A stretch of 64,000 nt of DNA from Candidatus Altimarinota bacterium (GCA_028698305.1 JAQVDN010000002.1:62001-126000); one strand, 5' to 3'. Positions 1 through 10,654 are shown, counted from the stretch's first letter. The notes: generated from the letters alone by a model not told the origin. Program-made: numbers and translations.

Positions 1-1
1 A

Positions 2-397
2 AAATATCTTGATGAATTGACAGTTTTATACTGAGGTAGAGCAGCAGAAGAAGTGTTTTACTGAAAAGATAAAATTACAACTTGAGCTAGTAATGATATA
101 GAAAGAGCAACAAAGATAGCTAGACAAATGGTCACTAGATATGGTATGTTTGAAGAAATATGAGCAGAAAATTTTGAAAGCAATATAGATAGATATTCTG
201 GTACTGGTGAAAAGCCTTTTGTTTCAAATGAAACTATACAAAAAATAGATGTAAAAGTAAAAGAAATACTAAAACAAGCTTACGAAAAAGCAGTTTTATT
301 AATAAAAGAAAATAAAGAACTCCATGAAAAAATAACAAAAGATTTACTTGCAAAAGAAGAATTATCTAAAGAAGAATTTGATGCATATTTTGCATAA
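2..397 (+). CDS. ftsH: FtsH ATP-dependent zinc metalloprotease, C-terminal part
   Basis: This is the end of a membrane-bound AAA+ protease that degrades misfolded and regulatory proteins; the gene is cut by the window edge. About 131 residues are visible. They contain the family's GGRAAEE stretch followed by the ASNDIERAT and ARQMVTRYGM motifs of the M41 peptidase domain, then a charged C-terminal tail. Glycines in GGRAAEE and TTGASND are encoded partly by TGA, which is direct evidence for UGA as Gly. The AAA domain and HEXXH zinc motif lie upstream of the window. A strong hairpin follows the stop. Confidence 0.93.
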
Positions 398-400
398 TAA

Positions 401-430
401 AAAGCTAGTTTAAAAACTAGCTTTTTATAT
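401..430 (+). terminator. Rho-independent terminator after ftsH
   Basis: An 11-bp stem (AAAGCTAGTTT / AAACTAGCTTT) lies three bases after the ftsH stop and is followed by a T-rich run. Confidence 0.85.
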
Positions 431-506
431 TTTTTTATATAAAATATAAAAAATAATTATATATTATTTTAAAAAAATGTTTTAAAGATTAAACAACATA
501 AAATAT

Positions 507-1121
507 ATGCATGAAATAGTAGATATAATAGTAAAAATAGTTGGAGACATGTGATATACTTGAATTTTTATAATGATGGTATTAGAATCTAGTTTTTTTC
601 CTTTTCCGAGTGAAGTAGCAATGATACCAGCTTGATATCTATCAAGCACATGAGTTATGAATTTTTATATAGCACTTCTAGTATGAACAATATGAGCTCT
701 TGTATGAGCTACAATAAATTATATTTTATGATATTATTTATGAGATAAGGTAATAAAAAAGCTTATAAATAAATACTGAAAATACTTGTTCATAAAATTA
801 GAACACTATGAAAGATCAGAAAAATATTTTAAAGAGCATTGAGTAATAACGACATTTTTAGCTAGATTTATAACGGTTGTAAGACAATTAATAAGTTTGC
901 CAGCTTGAGTTTTTAAGATGAATATACCAAAATTTTTATTTTATACTTGATTATGAGCATGATTATGGAATCTTATGCTTATGATAATAGGTTATATAGC
1001 TTGAGAAAATAGGGAATTAATAGCAAAATATAGTAAAGAATTACTTATTTCTTGAATATTACTTGTGATAATAATTTGAATAATTTACCACTACATACAT
1101 AAAAATAAAAAATGAAAATAA
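507..1121 (+). CDS. DedA family inner-membrane protein
   Basis: A 204-residue polytopic membrane protein of the DedA/SNARE-associated (VTT) family, known as lipid scramblase or flippase-type proteins that support envelope homeostasis. The sequence shows hydrophobic segments near residues 15-35, 50-70, 135-165 and 175-195. It has the family signature around residues 28-45 (ESSFFPFPSE, then IPAG) and the conserved ARFITVVRQLISLPAG stretch near residue 120. The start is the ATG at 507; the next ATG, at 511, is out of frame. Its 3' end overlaps murD by 10 bases, so the two are translationally coupled. The role is inferred from family membership only. Confidence 0.9.
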
Positions 1122-2536
1122 TTAATTTAAATCAATTTAAAGATAAGAAAGTAGCAATTTTATGATTTTGACTAGAAGGGAAGTCTTCCCTAAATTTTTT
1201 TAAAAAAATATGAGTTTCAGATATAACCATATTGGATAAAAATAACATTTATGATCCTGAATTTATTAATAATACTGAATCAAATTCAGTATGACAAATT
1301 AAATATATAACTTGAGATGATTACTTAAATAACTTAGATCAATTTGATATCATAATAAAAGCACCTTGAATATCTCCATATCAAAATAATTTACTATGAT
1401 TATCTGATAAAATAACTACTCAAACAGAGATTTTTACAAGTTTATATAACTGAAAAATAATCTGAATCACAGGCACAAAATGAAAATCAACTACATCAAC
1501 TATTACATACTTAGCACTAAAAAATGCATGATATAAAGTAAAACTGGTTTGAAATATATGAACTCCAGTTTTAGATGAAATAGATATAATCAATGGCGAA
1601 AAATATGATTATATAGTATACGAAATGTCTTCATATATGCTTGAATGATTGAAACCAAAACTATATATATGACTAGTAAATAATATATATGATTGTCATT
1701 TAGATTGGCATAATTGAATAAAAAACTATACATATTCTAAATTAAATATACTAGAAAATTCAAAACATAAAATAGCCAATATAGAAATAAAAAATCTAGC
1801 AAAAAACATAGACTGAATTGAGTTTTTTTGAGAAGGTACAAATTATTTATACAAGGAAAAACAGTTTTTTGTAGATTGAGTTTCAGTGTTACAAGATCAA
1901 TGATTTCTAATAAATTGAGAACATAACAGATTAAATATAGTATGAATTTTAGCTATTTTAAAGCAAATTAAAAAAGATAAATTTTGCTCTATATGGATAT
2001 TATCTAGACTAGTAAACTGATTAAAACAAGCACTAGAAAACTTTAAATGATTACCACATAGACTAGAAGAAATATGAATTTATAACGAGATATTGTTTAT
2101 AGATGATGGTATAGCAACAACACCTGAATCAACAATAGCTGCAATAAATACATATGAACAAAAAATTTGAACATTGTTTTTATGATGATATGATTATGGT
2201 TTTAATTTTAAAAATCTAGTTGAAGTTATAATAAAAAATAAAATTGAAAATATTGTATTATTTCCAGATAGCTGAGAAAAAATCTTTTGAGACATTAGTC
2301 AATATCAATATGAAAATGAATTTATATTAAATATTAAATGATTTAATATAAATTTTATAAAAACTAGATCTATGGAATCTGCAGTTAAATTTGCTTATAA
2401 AAATACAAAACCTTGAATGATATGTTTATTATCAAATGCATCAGCAAGTTATGGTTTATGGTCATGATATATAGAAAAATGAAATCAATATCAAAAATAT
2501 GTAAAACAATATTGAGATAAAACGATTATAATATAG
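1112..2536 (+). CDS. murD: UDP-N-acetylmuramoylalanine--D-glutamate ligase
   Basis: This 474-residue Mur ligase adds D-glutamate to UDP-MurNAc-L-Ala in cytoplasmic peptidoglycan synthesis. The length is near the usual 440-480. The ATP-binding motif GTKGKSTT is at about residue 119, the middle-domain SSYMLE and NNIYDCHLDWH motifs follow at about 170-200, an EHN motif comes near 270 and the C-terminal LPHRLE/DDGIATTPES region near 315-345. Most glycines are TGA. The gene overlaps dedA and ends at a double hairpin. MurD is preferred over other Mur ligases because of the N-terminal GFGLEGKS dinucleotide-like fold and the DDGIATTP motif. Confidence 0.93.
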
Positions 2537-2555
2537 TAAAACATATTAAAATCTC

Positions 2556-2620
2556 TTAAAACTCAATAAAATGAGTTTTAACTTATAAATGGCTTAAATA
2601 AGCCATTTATTTTTATATAA
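2556..2620 (+). terminator. Tandem terminator hairpins after murD
   Basis: Two consecutive hairpins (2556-2581 and 2587-2608) lie just after murD. The second has a 9-bp stem AAATGGCTT / AAGCCATTT and a T-rich tail. Confidence 0.75.
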
Positions 2621-2875
2621 TTTTCAATTTATTTATAAATAATAAGAATAAATGAATTTTAAAATTAAAAAAAGAGAAAATTATAACATTATTACAAATA
2701 TACAAAATTCTAAAAATATAAATATATTTTAAAATTAAAAAATATTTTAAAAAAATCATAAATAAAAATAATATTGCAAAATAAATATTTTTTTTAAAAG
2801 TTAGAGAAGTATATTGTAATATATTTATTTGTTCACATAATGTAACTTATGTGTATTTAATAATTAAATTATATT
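2621..2875. other. AT-rich intergenic region, no gene seen
   Basis: About 255 bases between the murD and pilT terminators are nearly all A and T. No reading frame, with TGA as Gly, and no convincing hairpin was found. Confidence 0.6.
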
Positions 2876-2903
2876 AAAAAAGAAGTCTTTTTTAGACTTC
2901 TTA
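2876..2903 (-). terminator. Terminator of pilT
   Basis: Stem AAGAAGTCT / AGACTTCTT. The right arm reaches into the pilT stop codon, so the terminator begins at the end of the coding region. Confidence 0.8.
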
Positions 2904-3896
2904 GATTTTTCAATCTTCTTTTAATTTTTCTAAACTCATTTTCATAGTATACATTCCATCTGCAATTCATGTTTCAATAGCTCAATCTATTTGATGTAAT
3001 ACTCATTTTCTAATCATATTAGAAATTCAAGTATTATTTATAAGTAATTCTGTTGCTAAAACTCTTCATTTTCAATCTTTTGTTTTAAGTAGATCTTGCC
3101 AAATAACTCAAATTAATGAATCAGAGATTTGGGATTTTATATGTTCTTTTTCATCTCATGGAAACATATCTATTATTCTTGATATAGTTCTTGCTGCTCA
3201 TGATGTATGTAATGTAGCAATAACTAAATTCCCTGTTTCTGCTGCTCTTAAAGCCAATCTAAATGTTTCTAAATCTCTCATTTCTCAAATCATTATAACA
3301 TCGCTAGCTTGTCTTAATGCATATTTTAAACCATTTTCAAAACTTTGAGTATTAACTCACACTTCCCTTTGCTCTACTAAAGATTTATTATTATTAAACA
3401 CATATTCTATAGGATCTTCTACTGTAATAATATGTTTTTGCATATTTGCAGAAATCGTATCAATAAGAGCAGACATTGTTGTTGATTTTCAAGATCAAAC
3501 AGATCAAGTAACCAATAATAATCAATTTTTTCTTTTAATTAAATCAAGTAATTTATCAGGTAATCCCAATTCTTTAAAACTTGGTAATCTCGTTTTTATA
3601 GGTCTAAAAACTCATCAAATTCAATTTTTAGAAAAAAATACATTTGCTCTAAACCTAGAATACCCTTTTAAATCAATTGAAAAATCAAGTTCCATCCTTT
3701 CTTTCAAAGATTGTTTTTGTTTTTCAGTCATTATAGATATAATTTGATTACTTAATTCAGAAGAAGATATTATATCATATTCATCTAAGAATTGTATATC
3801 TCAATGGATTTTTAAAGCTGGTTTAGCTCATGATGAAAATATAACATCTGAAGCATCTTTTTCCAAAGATAATTTAAGTATTTCTAAAATATTCAT
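2901..3896 (-). CDS. pilT: Type IV pilus retraction ATPase PilT
   Basis: This 331-residue hexameric secretion ATPase acts at the cytoplasmic base of type IV pili and depolymerises the fibre. The Walker A motif GSVGSGKST is at about residue 140. It is followed by ITVEDPIEYVF (Asp box, about 170), the GEMRDLET Walker B region (about 215) and the His box ATLHTSGA (about 240). The size and the single ATPase domain, with no N1 domain of PilB, indicate PilT. It is divergent from the prepilin-like gene at 3977. CPR bacteria commonly use type IV pili for attachment and DNA uptake. Confidence 0.92.
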
Positions 3897-3976
3897 ATGT
3901 TTATAGTATTAATTATATAATATATTTAATATATAATATCATAATTATTATAATATTCAAAATAATAATAAAATTT

Positions 3977-4369
3977 ATGTATAAAAAAAATGCTTTTTCA
4001 TTAATTGAAGTATTGGTAGCTACTAGTATATTATCTATAGCTGTTTTTTGAGTGTATAAAATGATATGAGAAAATAATAAGATAATTACAAATTCTAATA
4101 ATTATTTAAATAAAACCTTATTTTTCCCTATAATTGAAACTTGTATAGAAAAAAGTTGAATTACAAATGGTTTTAATTATATTGATATTTGAAATGATTA
4201 TACAAAATGTGATATAAGTAGTTCTATTATAATAAATAAGATTGATAATATAGATTATATATTGATAGCAGATTTAAAAGATGATTTAACATATAACAGA
4301 GTTTGGAATACAATAATAAAAGATGACTTTTCATGAACAAGTTCATGAATATATATACAAAAAAAATAA
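3977..4369 (+). CDS. Prepilin-like protein with N-terminal methylation segment
   Basis: A 130-residue exported protein with a short positive leader, then AFSLIEVLVATSILSIAVFG. This matches the type IV prepilin signature: a cleavage site before Phe, Glu at position +5 of the mature protein, and a hydrophobic helix. The residue before the cleavage site is Ala rather than the usual Gly, which prepilin peptidases tolerate. The rest is a small globular domain with two cysteines (IETCIEKS and YTKCDIS), perhaps a disulfide. It lies next to pilT and is probably a minor pilin or pseudopilin. The product class is fairly sure, the role is not. Confidence 0.8.
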
Positions 4370-4395
4370 GAAAGAGCTGCATTCTCTTCCCTATC

Positions 4396-4545
4396 TTATA
4401 TAATTTCTACTAATTCTTTTTGTTCTGAATTAGTCATATATCAGACATATTTCATAAAACTTAGTTTTTCTGATTCTGTCATCAATTCAGATGATGCTAT
4501 TTTATCTAAAACATTATCATCTATTTTTATTTGTTGTTTTCACAT
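4396..4545 (-). CDS. Small hypothetical protein, 49 residues
   Basis: A short acidic reading frame starting ATG TGA (Met-Gly), with no cysteine and no membrane segment. It holds predicted amphipathic helices (IDDNVLDKIASSELMTE, then NSEQKELVEII). I do not recognise the family. It stands alone between the prepilin gene and ruvC, converging with the former. Support is the intact frame of 50 codons with two Gly TGA codons and composition like its neighbours. Confidence 0.5.
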
Positions 4546-4688
4546 ATTTTTTATATTACGAATATAATATTTGTTATTAGGGTTTGTAAATCCCCCTAGA
4601 AAATAATTTAAGTATACATCTATATTATTCCATATATATTATTATATGTCAAATATTTACTTTACTTTTTATATAATTATTTTAAAAT

Positions 4689-5177
4689 ATGATTATTTTA
4701 TGAATTGATCCATGAACGACAACTATTGGTTTTTCTCTAATTAAAAAGGAAAAATCAAAGATAAAATTAATAGATTATGGTATATTTAAAACAACCCCAA
4801 AAATTGAATTAAAATACAAGATTTTTGAAATTTGAAATGATATAAATGAAATAATAAAAAAATATAATCCTGATATTTTAAGTATAGAAAAATTATTTTT
4901 TCAAACAAATACAAAAACTGCAATTGATGTTGCCCAAGCAAGATGAGTAATAATTTATGAATGTATAAAAAATTGATTAAAGATACAAGAATATACTCCT
5001 TTACAAGTCAAAAAAGCTATAACTTGAAATGGGAAAGCAAATAAATTGCAGTTACAAAATGCTATAAAAATATTATTTTGACTTGAATCTATTCCAAAAC
5101 CTGACGATGCTGCTGATGCCATATGACTTGCATATATATGAGCATTAAATTCAAATCAAATAAATAATTGATTTTAA
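4689..5177 (+). CDS. ruvC: Crossover junction endodeoxyribonuclease RuvC
   Basis: This 162-residue Holliday-junction resolvase works with RuvAB in recombination repair. The RNase H-like fold shows its catalytic acids: Asp in GIDPGTTTIGF (residue 6), Glu in SIEKLFF (about 66), and the Asp pair in KPDDAADAIG near residue 138. The length is typical (about 160-175). The start ATG at 4689 places the first catalytic Asp at the usual position. It stands alone, followed directly by a tRNA gene. Confidence 0.94.
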
Positions 5178-5198
5178 TATTTTTTAGATATAATTCAT

Positions 5199-5204
5199 TA
5201 TAAT
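5199..5204 (+). promoter_or_regulatory. -10 box of the tRNA gene
   Basis: A perfect TATAAT lies ten bases upstream of the tRNA 5' end. No clear -35 hexamer was seen. Confidence 0.5.
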
Positions 5205-5213
5205 TTATATTAT

Positions 5214-5290
5214 AAGGACCTAGCTTAACTAGAAGAGTGCTCAGATTCCGACCCTGAGAGACGTTGGTGCAATTCCAACGGTCCTTGCCA
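5214..5290 (+). tRNA. Unusual tRNA, probable anticodon CCG (Arg, or Trp-type in a recoded code)
   Basis: A 77-base tRNA with encoded CCA. The acceptor stem AAGGACC / GGTCCTT is perfect (A1-U72), the discriminator is G, and the T arm GTTGG / CCAAC with loop TGCAATT is perfect. The D stem GCTT / GAGT needs two G-U pairs, and position 18 of the D loop is A instead of G. The anticodon stem CTCAG / CTGAG is perfect but encloses nine bases, ATTCCGACC. With an A-C mismatch closing the loop, a normal 7-base loop TTCCGAC gives anticodon CCG. G73 and A1-U72 resemble bacterial tRNA-Trp as much as tRNA-Arg. TCC (Gly) is a less likely reading. Confidence 0.75.
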
Positions 5291-5302
5291 ATATAAATTT
5301 TA

Positions 5303-5338
5303 AAAAAAATCGACTTTTTGAAAAAAGTCGATTTTTTT
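5303..5338 (+). terminator. Terminator after the tRNA
   Basis: Hairpin with stem AAAAATCGACTTTTT / AAAAAGTCGATTTTT and a T run. It can also serve the converging minus-strand gene. Confidence 0.85.
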
Positions 5339-5571
5339 TAATGAATATTGAGTAATACTCTTGGATTTATTAATATAATCAATCATTGTGATTCAAGACC
5401 TACAAGATTTGGTTCAATAGAACTATAAACTTTTTTTCTTTGTTCTTCAATAAAATCTAACATCTCCTCAGAAAAAGTAACTACAAGATCACTAGTTGCT
5501 GATATTGAAACACCATCTATATTAATTTCAGCACCAGCAGGAATTAAATATTTTCTTGATAAATCACACAT
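5338..5571 (-). CDS. Hypothetical protein, 77 residues
   Basis: A short protein with two cysteine-free halves. The N-terminal half looks like a small beta-rich domain (YLIPAGAEINIDGVSISA) and is followed by an acidic helix (SEEMLDFIEEQRKKVYSS). One TGA, near residue 63, is read as Gly, extending the protein by 14 residues to a TAA. It is followed upstream by another unknown gene with 26 bases between them, probably an operon. No family recognised. Confidence 0.6.
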
Positions 5572-5597
5572 ATTAACTTTATTTCATAAATTATAAA

Positions 5598-5927
5598 TTA
5601 TTGACACCCATTGATTTTTACCTTAATAGTATTAATAAAAGAATCTAATCATGTTCTTTTTTGATTTTTTAAACAATATTCTGACAAATATTGTTCTATA
5701 AAAACCATAAAAAATTCCTTATTTTTTAGATTTCACTTTACAATTTCTACATCTCAAGAGTCCATTAACTTTACTTTTAAATATCAAAATGATAAACCTA
5801 CTCTATTTTGAAAAGAAAATCAAAATTGGACAAATCAAATATTTCTAGAAATACCTATACTAACAATATACCTACTATAATAAGCCTCTTCTTCAATAAT
5901 AGAAGATGGAATTGAATCTAAACTCAT
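5598..5927 (-). CDS. Hypothetical protein, 109 residues
   Basis: A small soluble protein with no signal peptide and several Gly TGA codons. The N-terminal half has alternating hydrophobic residues suggestive of beta strands (YSRYIVSIGISRNIGFVQFGFSF). The C-terminal half looks helical (FFMVFIEQYLSEYCLKNQKRT). It ends NGCQ. It is co-oriented with, and just upstream of, the 77-residue gene. I do not recognise it. Confidence 0.6.
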
Positions 5928-6096
5928 ACATAAGTTTTTTAAATAAAAAATCTCTACCAGTATTATAGAATAAATATATATTTAGTCAAATTTTTATAGT
6001 GTTTTATTTAGGTCTTATAATAAAAAGTTCTTTGATTTTCTCTTTTATTATTTAAATAATAAGTATAATACAAATGTATAAATTAATTTAATAAAA

Positions 6097-7164
6097 ATGA
6101 ACGATATAATAATCAAAGATCCTGTTCAAAAAACCAGATTTGAAATACTTTATAATGAGAATAAAGCTTATATTTCAAGTGATTTAGAATTACTTATAAA
6201 AAATGTTATTTTGATTTTTAAAAGACATAATAACAATGAAGAACTTATAGTTCTATCCCTTATTTATTGATTATTATATTTTTCTATAATAGAAATAAAT
6301 CATAAATTAATAACAAAAAATGATTTAAAAAATTTAAAGATACTTAAAAATAGTTTTAATTTAGAAAATAGTTGAGAATTTAAAAGTCTTTTAAATGAAA
6401 TCATAGCTATGGATAAAGATTTATTTTTACTAAAAACTATTATAAAATATAACATACTATCTTTTGAAAAAAAATTTATAAATATAGTTCCTAATCTAAA
6501 TAATTATTATAAATCAATTTGATATTTGATTCCCTACCTTACATATATAGAATCGCCATTTTTAAGCTTCTTTCAGGATGTATATTTCAAAAAAATATAC
6601 CCTCATAAATTTGAAAAAACAAGAAAATATTATATAGAAAAAATAAGTAAGGTAGAATTTCCATGAGAACATATGTTTACAATAGTAAACAATGTCTGAG
6701 ACTTGATGACAGAATCAGAAGTTATATGAAAAACAAAGGTAAGAAGAAAAACATATTTTAGTATATACAATAAGCTTGTGAGAAAAAAATGAGTTTGAGT
6801 ACTAGATACAATCTGAATAAGACTTGTATTTAATAATACTGAAGATTTATATAATTTTTCAAATAATTTTGAAAATAGGTATGTATATATAGATAAAAAA
6901 GATTATATAAAATCACCAAAAGAAAACTGATATAAAAGTCTGCATTATAAATATATAAGTCCATATAGAGATACTCAAATACTTGTAGAAATCCAACTTA
7001 GAACACTAGAAATGGATAAAGAAATAAGTGATACTAATTCTATTTCTCATTTTACTTATACTGTAAAACAAAACAAATGGCATAAGATTTTTAAAGAAAT
7101 ACATGCCTGATACAATTATATAAATAAAAAATTAAATGAAACATCTGAAAATAAAAATAAATAA
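6097..7164 (+). CDS. RelA/SpoT-family (p)ppGpp synthetase with degenerate hydrolase-like N-terminus
   Basis: A 355-residue alarmone enzyme. The nucleotidyltransferase domain spans about residues 210-320. It shows VLDTIGIRLVF, then DYIKSPKENGYKSLH and LVEIQLRTLEMDKE, the hallmark (p)ppGpp synthetase motifs that bind ATP and GTP. The N-terminal 190 residues have the length of the HD hydrolase domain but lack the His-Asp pair, so hydrolysis is unlikely. No TGS or ACT regulatory domains follow. The gene is half the length of a full Rel protein. It overlaps the ABC-F ATPase by 29 bases, so the pair is coupled, linking stringent response and ribosome protection. Confidence 0.85.
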
Positions 7165-8857
7165 TCTAGAATTTGACTGAGAAACAGTATTGAAAGATAT
7201 AGATTTTGTATTAAATAAAACTGATAGAGTAGCTATAGTATGAGCAAACGGAGCTTGAAAAACTACTCTATTAAAAGTGCTTACTTGAGAAATAAAAGGT
7301 TATGATGGTAGTATAGACAATGTATGAAATCTAACTCTTGGTTATCTAAAACAAATTCACTCAAATGATGAAACAAAATTAGTAAGACAAGAGTTAAAAG
7401 AAGCATTTACACAAATAATAGAAACTGAAAAAAAACTAGACGAAATAGAAAAAAAGATGGCTATTAATCCACATGATTTAGAAGTCATAGAATCATATTC
7501 TTCTCTTTTAGAGATATTTAACAACATAGGTTGAAATGATTACAATAATAAAATCCACAATGTAGCGAGTGGTATATGAATACTTGAATTAATAGATAAA
7601 AAACTAAATGAAGTAAGTTGATGACAAAGAACAAAGATAGCACTTGCAAAAGTACTTCTTGAATCACCAGATATACTTTTTTTAGATGAACCTACAAACT
7701 TCATAGATATGTGAAGTGTAGAATGGCTGGAAAGTTTTTTGCAAAACAAATGGAAAAGTGGTTATGTTATCATATCACATGATAGAGAATTTTTGGACAG
7801 AACTTGTAATCTAACTTATGAAGTACAACCTAAAAGAGGTATAACATATTATCATACAAACTATACTTGATACTTGGAAGAAAGAGAAAGAATAGAAAAT
7901 AAAAAAATGGAAAACTTCAAAAGAGAACAAGAATTTATAGAAAAAGAAGAAAAACTTATAGATAGATTTAGAGCTTGAAGTCGTGCTTGATGGGCAAAAT
8001 CAAGAGAAAAAGCACTTGATAGAAGAGATATAGTAGAACCACCTTATATACCAAAAAAACCTAAATTTTTCTTCAATTTTACTTGAGAATTACCAGAAAA
8101 AGTACTTAGCTTCAAAGAGTGTTTTATAGGTAGAAAAGAACCATTATTTTTTATAAATGAAGTAAATCTTTACAAGAAACAAAGGATTTGAGTAGTTTGA
8201 GAAAACGGAGTTTGAAAATCTACATTTTTAAAAACTATTATGAGAGAACTAGATGTTCTTGATGGTATGTATAATAGATGAAAAGGTATTCAAATATGAT
8301 ATTATTCTCAATTGCATGAAGAACTGAGAAAAGATAAAACAGTAAGAGAAAATTTTGAACTAGCTGGTATAAATTACCCAGAACAAAACTTGATATGACT
8401 TATAAAACATTATCTTTTTGAAAAAGAAGATTTAGATAAAAAAGTATCTGATCTATCTGGATGACAAACTTCTAAACTACTTTTTGCAATTCTCGGGCAA
8501 AAAGAATACAATTTACTCATACTTGATGAGCCTACAAATCATCTAGATTATGATACTAGAGAGAGCTTAGAACAAGCACTAAAAGAATTTGAATGATCTA
8601 TACTTTTTATATCTCATGACAGATATTTTGTAAATAAACTAGCTACAAATATATGGTTTATAACAAATAATGAATTATCTGTTTCATACTGAAACTATGA
8701 GGATTATAGATATAAATTAGAACACAATATAGACATGGATATGAGTCTATTTGATGAAGAAGCAGAGCTTAATCTAGTACTAGAAGAAAAATTATGAGAA
8801 AAAGAATTTAAGAGATTGAAAGAAAAGTTTAGTGGGAAAAAACATAGGAGGAAATAA
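7136..8857 (+). CDS. ABC-F family ATPase (ribosome-associated)
   Basis: A 573-residue soluble protein with two ABC ATPase domains and no membrane segments, as in the EttA/Uup/Vga group that binds the ribosomal E site. Domain 1 has Walker A GANGAGKTT (about residue 37), the SGGQ signature (about 160) and Walker B FLDEPTN. Domain 2 has GENGVGKST (about 355), LSGGQ (about 440) and LILDEPTNHLD. The charged linker lies at about residues 250-320. A short basic tail (KEKFSGKKHRRK) closes the protein. All key glycines are TGA or GGN. Which ABC-F subfamily it is cannot be told by eye. Confidence 0.92.
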
Positions 8858-8861
8858 AAAA

Positions 8862-8890
8862 ATATACAGCTTCGCTGTATATTTTTTTTA
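8862..8890 (+). terminator. Terminator after the ABC-F gene
   Basis: Hairpin TATACAGC / GCTGTATA around TTC, with nine T. It also faces the converging toxin gene. Confidence 0.85.
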
Positions 8891-8896
8891 TTTCAA

Positions 8897-9247
8897 TTAA
8901 AAATCATCATCTAAATCTAAAGTTATTGTAATAGCATTTTTAACTTCTTTATAATATATTTTTTCTAATTCTCAAATTTTTTCTACTATAAAATCTTTAT
9001 CAATAGTTATGATTTGGGTTCAAAGAAATCTAGAATCTTCTTTTAATCAATTTTCATTACTTGATTTAATTATAAACTCAGAAGGAAAAGGCTTTTTAAG
9101 ATTTGAAGTCAATGGAATAACTACTAGAGTAGCTGATTTAGAATTAAATAAATTATTTTGAATAACTATACAAGGTCTGATTCATGCTTGTGTATGTCAT
9201 TTTTTTGGATTTAAATTTACATAAACCAAATCATATTTTTGAAACAT
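8897..9247 (-). CDS. MazF/PemK-like mRNA interferase toxin
   Basis: A 116-residue toxin of the CcdB/PemK fold, expected to cleave mRNA at short motifs. The N-terminus YDLVYVNLNPKKGHTQAGIR has the family core: a beta strand, then the Gly-rich turn and GIRP. It continues with PCIVIQNNLFN, then VVIPLTSN and the LGTQIITIDK strand near residue 80. It ends in a poly-Asp tail. One base separates it from the upstream antitoxin gene, the usual antitoxin-first order. Catalytic Arg in GIRP and Thr/Ser in PLTS are present. Confidence 0.85.
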
Positions 9248-9248
9248 A

Positions 9249-9479
9249 TTATATTTTTATAGAATTAAATTGAACTTCTGAAAATTCTTTATTTATAGTT
9301 TTAAATTCTCAATATCTTTCATCAAGTCAAACTTCTATTTGAGCTTTTAATTGATTTTTTTGATATAACTTTAATGCTTCTTCTATAATATATTTTTTAG
9401 GTTTTTTTAATACTTTTGATTGTTCATCTAAAAAAGTATAAATTGAGTGTTCCATTGTTGTTGTTATAGTATGATTCAT
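9249..9479 (-). CDS. Ribbon-helix-helix-type antitoxin of the MazF pair
   Basis: A 76-residue protein directly upstream of the MazF/PemK-like toxin. The N-terminal 45 residues fit a ribbon-helix-helix DNA-binding fold: a beta strand (HSIYTFLDE), a helix, then KPKKYIIEEALKLYQK. The C-terminus is acidic and aromatic and would wrap around the toxin. Such antitoxins also repress their own operon. The function is inferred from position and fold pattern. Confidence 0.7.
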
Positions 9480-9546
9480 ATTTGTATAATTATTTATAAT
9501 ATCATTTATATTATATAAATATTTTTATAAATATCAAAAAAAAATA

Positions 9547-10629
9547 CTATTTCCCACTCTTAACTCTATTACAATTTTTACAAAGCATTTGGCAGTTTTC
9601 AATTGTAGTTTTTCATCAAGAATGCCATGGTGTTATATGGTCAGCTTCCATTTCACTTAATTCAAAATGCTTTTTACAATGAGTACAAATTCAAGCTTGT
9701 TTTTCATATACTTCCCTTTTTTGTTTTTCTGTAAATGCTCTGATACTTAAATACTTTTCTTTTCTAGTTAAAACATATTCATAAATCCCTGATTTTTTTG
9801 TCACATCTTCATCTTGCATAAGTTTGCTTATCTCTTTTTCCAGTTCATTTGAATCAAAAAAAGTGTTTTTAAATTCATTGTACAAAAATCAAAAATTTAT
9901 TCATTTCATCTCCTTGCGATAATTTGGAAATGTTACTTTTACCCAATTTATAACATTATTAAAATAAAGCCATAATTCAGAAGCATTTGCTTTGTGTTGA
10001 TTTTCTGCCATATATTGCTCTATATTGTCGCTTGAAATCCAAGAAATAGTAGTTTCTAAATAATCTTGTCTTATAGGACTTCAGGTCATATAATCACTTG
10101 CTATATTGTAAGCTGGACAAGAAGTTTTTGAAAAATATCTTTTTGCATCTGTTAACCAACTACCAGTATAAATTGCATTTCTAAGTTCTTGTTCTGTTAG
10201 TTTTTCTCAAGCTATATTTATAGTTTTAAACCAATCTAGTTTTTCTTTATCTGTTCATTCGCAAAAATAAACCATAAGTTTATAATCAAGAATTTGTTCT
10301 TTTTCTGTATCTTCTAGATTATGAAAATACTGATAATTTATAGAATATTTTCAAGCAATATATTCACAAATACTTATAGTTCTTTGTTGTCAGTCAAGTA
10401 CTTCATAACTATCATCACTATTTTTTACATAGTACATGACATTTAATGGGAAATTTTTTCTCACGGTTTCTATCACACTATCTCTTTGTTTATCTTTGTA
10501 AACAAATTCTCTTTGATATTTTGGTCTTATATTTAGTTTTCCACCATATCAAACAACTCATTCTTCATCGTTGTTTACATAGTCTTTTGCGACTTCTCTA
10601 ATAGAGATTTCTTTTAATTGTATTTTCAT
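9547..10629 (-). CDS. DUF262-type (GmrSD/ParB-like) protein with C-terminal HNH nuclease motif
   Basis: A 360-residue protein. The N-terminal half has the DUF262 pattern: RPKYQREFVYKDKQRDSVIET (residues 37-57) and the strictly conserved DGQQRT at about 80, an NTPase-like ParB fold. The C-terminal end holds a treble-clef HNH module: CTHCKKHF, then EADHITPWHSGG, then CKNCNR, with four cysteines for zinc. Related proteins act as modification-dependent restriction enzymes. It lies 58 bases downstream of an EcoRI-type methyltransferase, suggesting a restriction-modification or modified-DNA defence pair. Cleavage specificity cannot be read. Confidence 0.85.
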
Positions 10630-10654
10630 ATTATATATATTAGCCCTCACCTAG

